NCBI GenBank assembly: GCA_900163555.1
Contig: FUHX01000038.1
Span: 1 to 33,521 of the forward strand
Direction of reading: 5' to 3'
Length of the DNA stretch: 33,521 bases
Origin: Actinomycetales bacterium JB111
Lineage (GTDB): Bacteria > Actinomycetota > Actinomycetes > Actinomycetales > Actinomycetaceae
The notes below the pieces were generated by a model, which had not been told where the DNA came from, did not search any database, and worked only from the letters and a program-made list of their open reading frames with translations. Below are positions 7,449 to 14,567 of the stretch, piece after piece (the first letter of the stretch is position 1; every line of letters begins with the position of its first letter). Position numbers and translations under genes: made by a program.

Positions 7449-8155
7449 TGGAACTCAACATTCGTGACCTCAAGGCCGGCTACGGACGGGTCTCCGTCCT
7501 GGACGGCATCAACCTGGACGTCCACGAGGGTGAGTACGTCGCCGTCGTGGGGGCGAACGGCGCCGGGAAGACCACGCTGCTCAAGGCGATCTCGGGAACC
7601 GTCACCCCCTCCGGCGGGCAGATCCTCGCCGACGGGACGAACATCGCGGGACTCGCCGCCCATCGCGTGCCGAAGACCGGGATCGCGCACGTCCCGGAGG
7701 GCCGCCAGGTCTTCCCGGGACTCACGGTCGCCGAGAACCTCGACGTCGGCGCATACCTCCAGAGGGACAAGGACCGTCGCGAGGAGTCGCGGCAGGAGAT
7801 CTTCGCGCTCTTCCCGCGGCTCGGCGAGCGGCTGAACCAGCTGGCCGGGACGATGTCCGGCGGCGAGCAGCAGATGCTCGCGCTCGCCCGCGCGCTCATG
7901 CTGCGGCCCCGCCTCCTCATGCTCGACGAGCCCTCCCAGGGTCTCGCGCCGAAGGTCGTCACCGAGATGTACGAGGCGCTGGACCGCATCCGGGAGGCGG
8001 GCATGACCGTCCTGCTGGTCGAGCAGAACGTGGCCACCGCGCTGCGGCACGCCGATCGCGCCTACGTGCTCGAGCACGGCGAGATCGCCATGTCCGGGCC
8101 CGCCTCGGAGCTGGCGGACAACGACGAGATCCGACGCGCCTACCTGGGCGTCTGA
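7448..8155 (+). CDS. Branched-chain amino acid-type ABC transporter ATPase (LivF type)
   Basis: The 235-residue ATPase has Walker A GANGAGKT at 35-42, the LivF-typical PEGRQVFPGLTVAENL at 83-98, signature MSGGEQQ at 136-142 and Walker B LLMLDEP near 157-162, with the H-loop at LLVEQNV. Its ATG shares one base with the upstream TGA (TGATG), so the two ATPases are translationally coupled. Its final codons lie in a 31-bp tandem duplication that continues past the stop. It completes the LivJHMGF importer set. Confidence 0.94.
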   Translation: MELNIRDLKAGYGRVSVLDGINLDVHEGEYVAVVGANGAGKTTLLKAISGTVTPSGGQILADGTNIAGLAAHRVPKTGIAHVPEGRQVFPGLTVAENLDVGAYLQRDKDRREESRQEIFALFPRLGERLNQLAGTMSGGEQQMLALARALMLRPRLLMLDEPSQGLAPKVVTEMYEALDRIREAGMTVLLVEQNVATALRHADRAYVLEHGEIAMSGPASELADNDEIRRAYLGV

Positions 8156-8193
8156 CACGACGGGACGCGCCCACCCGGGCGTCCGACACGACG
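8132..8193. repeat. 31-bp tandem duplication over the end of the LivF-type gene
   Basis: 8132-8162 and 8163-8193 align over 31 bp with four differences (one C/G and three T/C). The first copy encodes the last residues RRAYLGV and the stop of the ATPase. The second lies in the gap and ends just before the GAAAGGG ribosome-binding site of the amidohydrolase. The extra copy sets the intergenic distance. Confidence 0.85.
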
Positions 8194-8199
8194 AAAGGG

Positions 8200-9627
8200 A
8201 TGAAGTTGACTCACAGGCTTGCTGTCGTCAGCGAACAGATCGTGACCGAGGACGGCGTGAAGGCAGGCACGATCCTCTCCGAGGACGGCGTCGTCACCGA
8301 GATCCTGCCCACCCTGGGCGCTCCCGAGGGCTGCGAGGAGGTGGACGCGCGAGGGAAGGTCGTCTTCCCCGGGTTCATCGACCCGCACGTCCACTCCCGG
8401 GACCCCGGGGCGACCCACAAGGGCACGTTCGAGCGGTCCACACGGGGCGCCCTCTCGGGCGGTGTCACCACGATCATCGAGATGCCGAACGCGATCCCGC
8501 CGGTCGACTCGGCCGATGCCCTCAAGCAGCGCGTCGCGGACCACGAGCCGAACGCGTGGGTGGACTTCGCCCTGTGGGGCCTCGCGGTCGGCGACTCGAA
8601 CGTGGACCAGCTCCGCGGGATCGTCGATGCGGGCGCCGCGGCGGTGAAGGTGTTCTGGGGCTACGCCCTTCGGAAGTCGACGCGCGAGCTGGTCTACAAC
8701 CTCGCCGACTACCCGGAGTCCGAGCTCCTGCAGCCGCCGCAGACCGCGGGCATGCAGCGGATCTTCCGGGCGATGGCGGAGGCGGGCGCCCCGATCGCCG
8801 CCCACTGCGAGGACAAGGGCGTGCTCAACGGCGCCCCGGCGATCGACCCCGACGACCCGCACCCGTACGAGGCCTTCCTCCGCTCCCGCCCGGCGGTCGC
8901 CGAGTCCGCCGCCATCTCGCTCGGCGCGGAGCTGGCCAATGACGCCGGCGCCCACTTCCACGTCGTCCACCTCGGGTCCGCCCGCGGCGTGGACGCCGTC
9001 CGCTCGGCCCGGGCCCGCGGCTTCTCGATCACCGCCGAGACCTGCCCGCAGTACCTCACCTTGACGGACCAGGACTACGACCGGGTCGGCCCGCGCCTCA
9101 AGGTCTACCCGCCGGTCCGCAAGATCGAGGACCAGAAGGCCCTGTGGGGGGCGCTCGCGGACGGGTCGGTCATGTCGATCGGCTCGGACCACGCGCCGCA
9201 CACGACCGAGGAGAAGAACCGCGACTTCATGACGGCGCCCGCCGGCGCGGTCGGCACCCAGACGTTCGCGCCGGTCCTCACCGACGCGTTCCGGGCCCGG
9301 AGCTGGGACGCCACCGAGGTGGCGAAGGTGGTCTCCACCAACACCGCGAAGCTCTACGGCCTCTACCCCCGCAAGGGGCGCATCGCGCCGGGGTCGGACG
9401 CCGACTTCACGATCGTCGACCCGCAGGCCCGCGGCGAGGTCCGCAACGAGGACCTCGTCCACCTGCACCCGGTCAGCCCCTGGCACGGCACGAAGCTGCA
9501 CGGCATCCCGACGATGGCGGTCCTCGGCGGCCGCGTCGCGATGGAGAACGGGACGGTCGTCGGCGAGCGGCACGGCTCGTGGGTCCGGGCGCGTCACGAC
9601 GCCTCCGTGCGCGGCCGGCTGGTGTGA
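8200..9627 (+). CDS. Cyclic-amide amidohydrolase (dihydroorotase / allantoinase / hydantoinase family)
   Basis: The 475-residue enzyme is a binuclear-metal amidohydrolase that opens cyclic ureides or imides. All expected ligands are visible: HxH at 63 and 65 in DPHVHSRD, the carboxylated lysine K150 in AAAVKVFWGY, H202 in AAHCED, H257 in HVVHLGS and D330 in SIGSDHAPH. The late region, KVYPPVRKIEDQ through SDHAPHTTEEK, most resembles allantoinase and catabolic dihydroorotase-like members. The length suits a hydantoinase/allantoinase and is longer than many dihydroorotases. ATG 8200 has GAAAGGG just upstream. It is the first enzyme gene after the importer, so the imported compound is probably its substrate. 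Candidates are dihydroorotate, allantoin, a hydantoin or a cyclic imide; the family cannot be resolved further by eye. Confidence 0.88.
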   Translation: MKLTHRLAVVSEQIVTEDGVKAGTILSEDGVVTEILPTLGAPEGCEEVDARGKVVFPGFIDPHVHSRDPGATHKGTFERSTRGALSGGVTTIIEMPNAIPPVDSADALKQRVADHEPNAWVDFALWGLAVGDSNVDQLRGIVDAGAAAVKVFWGYALRKSTRELVYNLADYPESELLQPPQTAGMQRIFRAMAEAGAPIAAHCEDKGVLNGAPAIDPDDPHPYEAFLRSRPAVAESAAISLGAELANDAGAHFHVVHLGSARGVDAVRSARARGFSITAETCPQYLTLTDQDYDRVGPRLKVYPPVRKIEDQKALWGALADGSVMSIGSDHAPHTTEEKNRDFMTAPAGAVGTQTFAPVLTDAFRARSWDATEVAKVVSTNTAKLYGLYPRKGRIAPGSDADFTIVDPQARGEVRNEDLVHLHPVSPWHGTKLHGIPTMAVLGGRVAMENGTVVGERHGSWVRARHDASVRGRLV

Positions 9628-9634
9628 TTCCGGC

Positions 9635-10912
9635 ATGAGCGTCTCCGAGCTGACGGCGTCGATCGAGCGGCTGCACGGCCTCGCGATCGACGACATCCCC
9701 GACGACGTCCGTCGCCGCACCGGCACCCTCGTCGCCGACTCGATCGGCGTGGGGGTGGCCGGCGCGGCGGAGCCGGAGATCGCCGCGCTCATCCGCGCGA
9801 CCCCGGGCAGGCCGGCCCCCGCGGCCGCCCTGCCCGGGGCCCGGCGCGTGTGGGGCGGGGACCTCGGCGTCGAGCTCGAGCCGGCCACGACCGCTTTCAT
9901 GAACGCCGCGGCCGGCTGCAACATGGAGCTCGACGAGGGGATGCGGCCGACCGGCCACCCGGCCATGCACGTGGTCCCCGCCGTCCTCGCCCTCGCGGGC
10001 GAGCGGGCCACCCGCGACGACGTCGTCCGCGCCGTCGTCCTCGGCTACGAGGTCGCCGGCTCTCTGTTCCGCAACCTCCGCCTGACCCCCGGTGTGCACC
10101 CGCACGGCGGCATCGGTGCGATCGGCGCCGCGGTCGGCGCGGCGGAGATCATCGGCGCGGACCCGGTCATGGCGGCCCGGATCGCGGCGACCACGCCGAT
10201 GATGAGCACCTGGACCGCCTGCTACGAGGGCGCGCCCGCGCGCAGCGCGTTCATGGGCTACGGCGCCTCCATCGGCACCCGCGCCGCCGAGATGGCGCTC
10301 GCCGGCTTCGTCGGCATCGACACCGAGCTGCCCGTCGTCGAGAACAACCTGGCCACCTGGGTGGAGGACCGGACGTGGTGGGACGGCGGCGAGTTCGCCG
10401 CCACGGCCGGCTACGTCAAGTTCCACTCGGCCTGCGCCCTGTCCCACACGGTCATCGACGCCGCCCGCCGGATCGACCCGGCCGTGGCCGCCTCCCCGGC
10501 GAGGGTCCTGGTCGAGGTCAACGCGAACGGCACCAAGCTCGACCGCCTGCCGCGGGACAACCGCCTCTCCCGGCTGTTCTCGATCCAGCACGCCGCCGCC
10601 AGCGCCCTGGTCGACCAGTCGTTCCCCATCCGCACGGACGCGACCAGCCCCGAGGTCGACGCCATCGCTCCCCTGGTGACGGTCGCCGAGGACCTCGCGC
10701 TGACCGGCCTGTGGCCGGAGCACTCCGCGGCACGGGTGACGGTGACGTCGACGACCGGGGCGAGCGACGTCGTCGAGCGGCTGGACCCCGACGGCTTCGG
10801 GGACGACGCGTTCATCGACACGGCGCTGGTGGGGAAGTTCGTCGCGCTCACGGGCGACTGGCCGCTCGCGGCCGACGTCTGGCGCACCTGGGCGGGGGAG
10901 GAGCTGCCGTGA
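9635..10912 (+). CDS. MmgE/PrpD family protein
   Basis: The 425-residue protein belongs to the family of 2-methylcitrate dehydratase, cis-aconitate decarboxylase and iminodisuccinate epimerase, all acting on polycarboxylates by abstracting a proton next to a carboxylate. The active-site region is recognisable: NAAAGCNMELD (D100) followed by GHPAMH (H108, H112). The helical N-terminal domain has DSIGVGVAG, and LGYEVAGSLF and the HPHGGIGAIGAAVGAA stretch are typical. It lies 7 bp after the amidohydrolase and overlaps the asparaginase-like gene, so it belongs to the same transcript. Standard methylcitrate-cycle genes (prpB, prpC) are absent here, which argues against propionate metabolism and for a role on the operon's own dicarboxylate product, such as an epimerase, dehydratase or decarboxylase. 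The exact reaction is unknown. Confidence 0.85.
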   Translation: MSVSELTASIERLHGLAIDDIPDDVRRRTGTLVADSIGVGVAGAAEPEIAALIRATPGRPAPAAALPGARRVWGGDLGVELEPATTAFMNAAAGCNMELDEGMRPTGHPAMHVVPAVLALAGERATRDDVVRAVVLGYEVAGSLFRNLRLTPGVHPHGGIGAIGAAVGAAEIIGADPVMAARIAATTPMMSTWTACYEGAPARSAFMGYGASIGTRAAEMALAGFVGIDTELPVVENNLATWVEDRTWWDGGEFAATAGYVKFHSACALSHTVIDAARRIDPAVAASPARVLVEVNANGTKLDRLPRDNRLSRLFSIQHAAASALVDQSFPIRTDATSPEVDAIAPLVTVAEDLALTGLWPEHSAARVTVTSTTGASDVVERLDPDGFGDDAFIDTALVGKFVALTGDWPLAADVWRTWAGEELP

Positions 10913-11901
10913 CCGTGGCCGTGGTGACCATGGGCGGGACGATCGCGACCGCGATCACCGCGGACGGCGCCCTCCCGTCCGAGACCCACGCCGGGGCGCT
11001 CGCGGACCTGCTCGCCGCCCGCGGCGCCGACGCCCGCGTGGTGCCGTTCCGGAACACGTCCTCGCGTCAGGTGGGCGCGGCGGACATGGCGGCGCTCGCC
11101 GCGGTGATCCTGGCCGAGATCGCGGACGGGGCCTCGGGGATCGTCGTCACGCACGGCACCGACACGCTCGAGGAGACCGCCTACGGGCTCGAGCTCGTCC
11201 TCGGGACCCGACCGGGCGTGCCCGTCGCGCTCACCGGCGCCATGCGCGGCCCGGGACAGGCGGGCGCCGACGGCGACGCGAACGTCCTCGCCGCCGTCGC
11301 CGCGGCGTCCGACGAGCGGCTCGCGGAGTACGGACCGGTCGTCGTGTTCGCCGACGAGATCCACCTCGCGCGCCACGTCACGAAGGTCTCCAGCACCAGG
11401 GTCGACGCGTTCGGGTCGCCCGGGTGGGGGCCGGTCGGCTCCGTGGTCGAGGGGTCGATCCTCCTGCGGCACGGCGTGCCCGCCACGGACCACGGGATCG
11501 TCGGGACCGCCGACGTCGGCGAGGAGGCCCTGAGTGCGGGCGGGCCGGACGTGGAGATCGTCCACGCGTACGGGGGCGCGACCGGCACCCTGCTCGCCGC
11601 CGCCGCGGACCGCCTCGACGGCGTCGTGGTCGCGGGGACCGGCGGCGGGCACACCGCGCTCGGGCTGACCACCGCGGTCAAGGACGTCCTGAAGGCCGGG
11701 ACCCCGGTCGTGCTCACGTCCCGCTGCCCCGACGGCGAGGTCCTCCGCGAGACCTACGGCGGCGAGGGCTCCGAGCTGGACCTGCTCGGCGCCGGCGCCA
11801 TCCACGGCCGAGGCCTGCACCCGACCAAGGCGCGGCTGCGGCTCGCCTTCGCGCTCGCCGCCGGCGTCGGCCCCGCGGTCGCCTTCGCCGGGGAGATGTG
11901 A
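10909..11901 (+). CDS. L-asparaginase-family amidohydrolase
   Basis: The 330-residue protein is a type I/II asparaginase-fold hydrolase. The first threonine motif is MGGTIA (Thr11), with Met replacing the usual Thr in TGGTIA. The second motif is HGTDTLEETA (Thr84, Asp85). The catalytic lysine follows in HVTKVSSTRVDAF (Lys159). The structural RGPGQAGADGDAN loop is also present, so the active site looks complete. The product would be ammonia plus aspartate or a related acid from a beta-amide. GTG 10909 overlaps the upstream stop (GTGA) and has GGAGGAG 6 nt before it; a much longer open frame upstream is a shadow of the PrpD gene. No signal peptide, so it is cytoplasmic. Its place between PrpD-type and OCD-type genes suggests it acts on a pathway intermediate, not only on asparagine. 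Confidence 0.88.
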   Translation: MTVAVVTMGGTIATAITADGALPSETHAGALADLLAARGADARVVPFRNTSSRQVGAADMAALAAVILAEIADGASGIVVTHGTDTLEETAYGLELVLGTRPGVPVALTGAMRGPGQAGADGDANVLAAVAAASDERLAEYGPVVVFADEIHLARHVTKVSSTRVDAFGSPGWGPVGSVVEGSILLRHGVPATDHGIVGTADVGEEALSAGGPDVEIVHAYGGATGTLLAAAADRLDGVVVAGTGGGHTALGLTTAVKDVLKAGTPVVLTSRCPDGEVLRETYGGEGSELDLLGAGAIHGRGLHPTKARLRLAFALAAGVGPAVAFAGEM

Positions 11902-12860
11902 GCGGGCCGATGATCACCAACGAGCAGGTCGCGTCCGTGGTCGGGTACGCGGACGGGGCGGCCGCCGCCCGCCGCGCCCTGCGCCTCCTGCACGACGACG
12001 CCGCCATCGAGGGCGGGCGCGACCGGTTCGACGTGGGAGCCGGCAGGCTCCTGAACTCGATGTGGGCCGCCAGCCTGGGTGATGCGGGCTCGGTCGTCAC
12101 GAAGACGTACGTGACGGGCGGGCGGTCCGCGGTCCGCGGCGCCACCCTCACGATCCTGCTCTACGACGCGCCCACCGGCGAGCTGCGCGCCACCCTCGCC
12201 GGGGACCACGTCGGGGTCCTGCGGACCGCCGGCGCGTCGGTCGTCATGGCCGAGCACCTCGGCGTGAGCGAGCCGGAGACGCTCACGGTCCTCGGCACCG
12301 GCTACCAGGCGACGCACCACGTGCTCGCGTTCCTTCAGCGGTACGGGTCGATCGCGTCCACCCGCGTCGTCGCCCGGTCGGAGGAGTCCTTCCGGCGCAT
12401 GCGGGCCGACCTGGAGCGCGCGGGGCTGGACCCCGCGCGCATGCCGACGCCCGTGGCAGACGCGGCCGGCGCCGTCGGGGAGTCGGACGTCGTCGTCACG
12501 GCGACCGGGGCGAGCGAGCCGGTCGTGCTCGGCGAGGGGCTGACGGATGGCACCTACCTGTGCTGCGTCGGCTCGAACTCCGCCGCGCGCCGGGAGATCG
12601 ACCGGGCCGCGCTCGAGCGGGCGTCGGTCGTCGTCGTCGACGACGCGGCCGTGGCCGCGAAGGAGGCCGGCGACCTCATCCGGAACGACTGGCCGGTGGA
12701 GGGGACCACGCGGGCGAGCGACGTCGTCGGGGGGACCGCCGGACCGCCCCCGGGGGGAGGCGTCCGCATCTTCGAGTCCCAGGGTCTCGCCCTGTACGAC
12801 CTCGTCCTGTCCGAGACCGTGCTCGAGCGGCTGGGTGGCGCCGAGGCGTCGCCGGGCTGA
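11898..12860 (+). CDS. Ornithine cyclodeaminase / mu-crystallin family protein
   Basis: The 320-residue NAD(P)-binding protein has the family fold: an N-terminal substrate domain with the conserved lysine in VVTKTYVTG and arginine in VLRTAGAS, then a Rossmann domain starting LTVLGTGYQATHH. It continues through the ARSEE specificity strand and ends with GxAxxDL-type SQGLALYDLVLSE. Family members include ornithine cyclodeaminase, alanine dehydrogenase, ketimine reductases and iminosuccinate reductase, so the name alone does not give the reaction. GTG 11898 overlaps the previous stop; ATG 11910 is an alternative start with no better ribosome-binding site. As the last enzyme of the operon, after an asparaginase-like protein, imino-acid reduction or amino-acid deamination of an aspartate-like compound is a reasonable guess. 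Confidence 0.87.
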   Translation: MSGPMITNEQVASVVGYADGAAAARRALRLLHDDAAIEGGRDRFDVGAGRLLNSMWAASLGDAGSVVTKTYVTGGRSAVRGATLTILLYDAPTGELRATLAGDHVGVLRTAGASVVMAEHLGVSEPETLTVLGTGYQATHHVLAFLQRYGSIASTRVVARSEESFRRMRADLERAGLDPARMPTPVADAAGAVGESDVVVTATGASEPVVLGEGLTDGTYLCCVGSNSAARREIDRAALERASVVVVDDAAVAAKEAGDLIRNDWPVEGTTRASDVVGGTAGPPPGGGVRIFESQGLALYDLVLSETVLERLGGAEASPG

Positions 12861-12874
12861 GGCAGACTCGTGTC

Positions 12875-13585
12875 ATGACCGCGAACGGACGCAGCCGGCA
12901 GGCGAAGGACACGACCGTCGACGAGCTGCAGCGGCTGCACGTCCAGCCGGGCTACGGCTCGCGGACGGACGCGGTGACGAACACGCTGCGCGAGGCGATC
13001 CTGTCCGGCGTCATCACGCCGGGGACGTGGCTGCGCGAGGGGGAGCTGTCGCAGACGCTCGACGTGAGCCGCACGCCGGTGCGCGAGGCGCTGCGCCGGC
13101 TGGCCGACGAGGGGCTGACGGTCCGCGAGGTGCACCGCGGGAGCGTCGTCGCGCAGATGAGCATCGAGGACATCCTCGCCGTCTACACGGTCCGCGCGAA
13201 CCTCGAGGGGCTCGCCGCCCGGCTGGCCGCGACCCACGCGACCGACGAGACCGTGGCCGAGCTGAGGGACGTGCACGAGCGCATGCTCGCCGCGGCCGAG
13301 GCGGGCGAGTCGATCGACGACCTCAACCTCACGCTGCACCGGCTGATCCGCGAGTCGGCGCACAACGTCTACCTCGAGCGCTTCCTCATCCAGGTGGAGA
13401 ACTCCGTGCGCCGCTTCGGGCAGACCACCTTCTCCGACCCGGACCGGCTCGTCGTGGCGCTCGAGGAGCACGGCGAGCTCATCGAGGCGATCGCCGCGGC
13501 CGACGAGGAGCGGGCCGAGCGGGTCGCGGTCGCGCACATGCGCAACGCGCGCGAGGTACGGCTGCGCCAGCTGCTGGCCGAGTAG
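12875..13585 (+). CDS. FadR-subfamily GntR transcriptional regulator (paralogue of the one at 1851)
   Basis: The protein has 236 residues from ATG 12875, which follows the enzyme gene by 14 bp, so it is probably co-transcribed as the last gene of the operon. The winged helix-turn-helix is at about residues 30-98 (ELSQTLDVSRTPVREALRRLADEG), followed by an all-helical FCD ligand-binding domain. It shares the NLxxHxxxRESAxN, VRRFG and HMRNAREVRLR blocks with the regulator at 1851-2552, so the operon is flanked by two related regulators. No ribosome-binding site stronger than GAGGCAG is seen. Since both are FadR type, they may bind the same operator or respond to different intermediates. A longer upstream frame lies within the previous gene. 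Confidence 0.9.
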   Translation: MTANGRSRQAKDTTVDELQRLHVQPGYGSRTDAVTNTLREAILSGVITPGTWLREGELSQTLDVSRTPVREALRRLADEGLTVREVHRGSVVAQMSIEDILAVYTVRANLEGLAARLAATHATDETVAELRDVHERMLAAAEAGESIDDLNLTLHRLIRESAHNVYLERFLIQVENSVRRFGQTTFSDPDRLVVALEEHGELIEAIAAADEERAERVAVAHMRNAREVRLRQLLAE

Positions 13586-13609
13586 GCCGCGGGGCGGGTG
13601 CCGGGCGGT

Positions 13610-14392
13610 CTACGCGTCCCCGGGGGAGGCCGCGGCGCGCGTCTCGAGGGAGGCCAGCCCGCGCATGACGATGCTGTGGGACAGCGCCTTCGCGGTCGAG
13701 ACGTCCTCCTCCTCGTAGGCCAGGATGAGCCGGCCGTGGTCGAAGTGGGACCGGCCGAGGCGTTCGACGGTCAGGCCCTGCCGGCGCAGGATCATCGCGC
13801 GCAGGGCGATGACGTCGTGCAGCTCGGTGAGCAGACGGTTCCCGGCTCCCGCGAGTTCCGTCTCTCGGAACGCGACGTTGAGCCAGAGCGTGGTGGTGAG
13901 GTCGCCGCGGTCGGCGGCGGCGCCCATCTCGGCGTGGATGGCCCGCATGGTGTCGAGGTGCTCGGGGGAGGAGTGCGCGACGAAAGGCTCGGCGGCCGCG
14001 CCGTACAGGAGCGACCGCATGCCGTAGATCTCGCGGATCTCCTCGATGGTGCGGTCGCGGACGGTCGGCCGGCGCCGCGGCGGGATGTCGACGAGGCCGG
14101 AGCGCTCGAGGGCGGACAGGGCGTCGCGCACCGGCGTCCGGCTCGTGCCGAAGCGTTCCGCGATGCCGACCGAGTTGAGGTCGGTCCCCGGCGTGAGCCT
14201 GCCCTCGATGATCTCGCGGGCGATCGAGACCGCGATGTCGTGCGCGGACGGCGAGGAGGACACCGCGAGGCAGCGCGTGAGGATGACGGAGGGAAGGCCG
14301 AGCAGGGTGACGTCCTCGCCGTCGAGGGGGATCACCAGCTCGCTCTCGTGTGGCGGCGGCACGGGAGGAAGCATACGCGGTCCTGTGGTCAC
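13610..14392 (-). CDS. FadR-subfamily GntR transcriptional regulator of the aldehyde dehydrogenase operon
   Basis: From GTG 14392 the protein has 260 residues. An N-terminal extension of about 45 residues (PPVPPPHESELVIPLDGEDV and on) precedes the GntR winged helix-turn-helix, which includes SVGIAERFGTSRTPVRDALSAL; an FCD-type helical domain follows. ATG 14374 is a possible later start. It converges on the GntR gene at 12875-13585 with only 24 bp between stops. It is divergent from the aldehyde dehydrogenase operon. A perfect 14-bp palindrome with TGTCGACA at its core lies 11 bp upstream of the GTG and a second TGTCGACA lies past the divergent promoter, so autoregulation and control of the operon are likely. 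It is less similar to the other two GntR proteins than they are to each other. Confidence 0.88.
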   Translation of the reverse strand: MTTGPRMLPPVPPPHESELVIPLDGEDVTLLGLPSVILTRCLAVSSSPSAHDIAVSIAREIIEGRLTPGTDLNSVGIAERFGTSRTPVRDALSALERSGLVDIPPRRRPTVRDRTIEEIREIYGMRSLLYGAAAEPFVAHSSPEHLDTMRAIHAEMGAAADRGDLTTTLWLNVAFRETELAGAGNRLLTELHDVIALRAMILRRQGLTVERLGRSHFDHGRLILAYEEEDVSTAKALSHSIVMRGLASLETRAAASPGDA

Positions 14393-14402
14393 ATTCCCAC
14401 CA

Positions 14403-14416
14403 ATCTGTCGACAGAT
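14403..14416. promoter_or_regulatory. Palindromic GntR operator 1
   Basis: ATCTGTCGACAGAT is a perfect 14-bp palindrome with the core TGTCGACA, which fits the TnGT-n-ACnA pattern of FadR-type GntR sites. It lies between the divergent GntR start and the -35 box of the aldehyde dehydrogenase promoter. Confidence 0.65.
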
Positions 14417-14429
14417 GATCAGGTTCAGG

Positions 14430-14458
14430 TTGACACGCTCGCGAGGAATGCCTAACTT
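14430..14458 (+). promoter_or_regulatory. Promoter of the aldehyde dehydrogenase operon
   Basis: TTGACA at 14430-14435 and TAACTT at 14453-14458 are 17 bp apart. Transcription would begin near 14465, giving a leader of about 100 nt before GTG 14568. Confidence 0.6.
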
Positions 14459-14478
14459 ACTGGGCACTGACGGACAAA

Positions 14479-14488
14479 GTGTCGACAC
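14479..14488. promoter_or_regulatory. Palindromic GntR operator 2
   Basis: GTGTCGACAC repeats the TGTCGACA core of operator 1. The two centres are 74 bp apart, close to seven helical turns. This site lies about 15-25 bp downstream of the predicted transcription start, a repressing position. Confidence 0.55.
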
Positions 14489-14567
14489 GATGGCGTGGGC
14501 GGTGCGTGAGAAGCACCCGGGACGCCGTCCTCGGCGCCTTCCCACATCTTCCCGAAGGAGACGATCC

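Noticed and set aside
9635-10912. Methylcitrate cycle (propionate catabolism)
   Set aside because: A PrpD-family gene alone is not enough. No methylcitrate synthase or methylisocitrate lyase is present, and the family has many other reactions.
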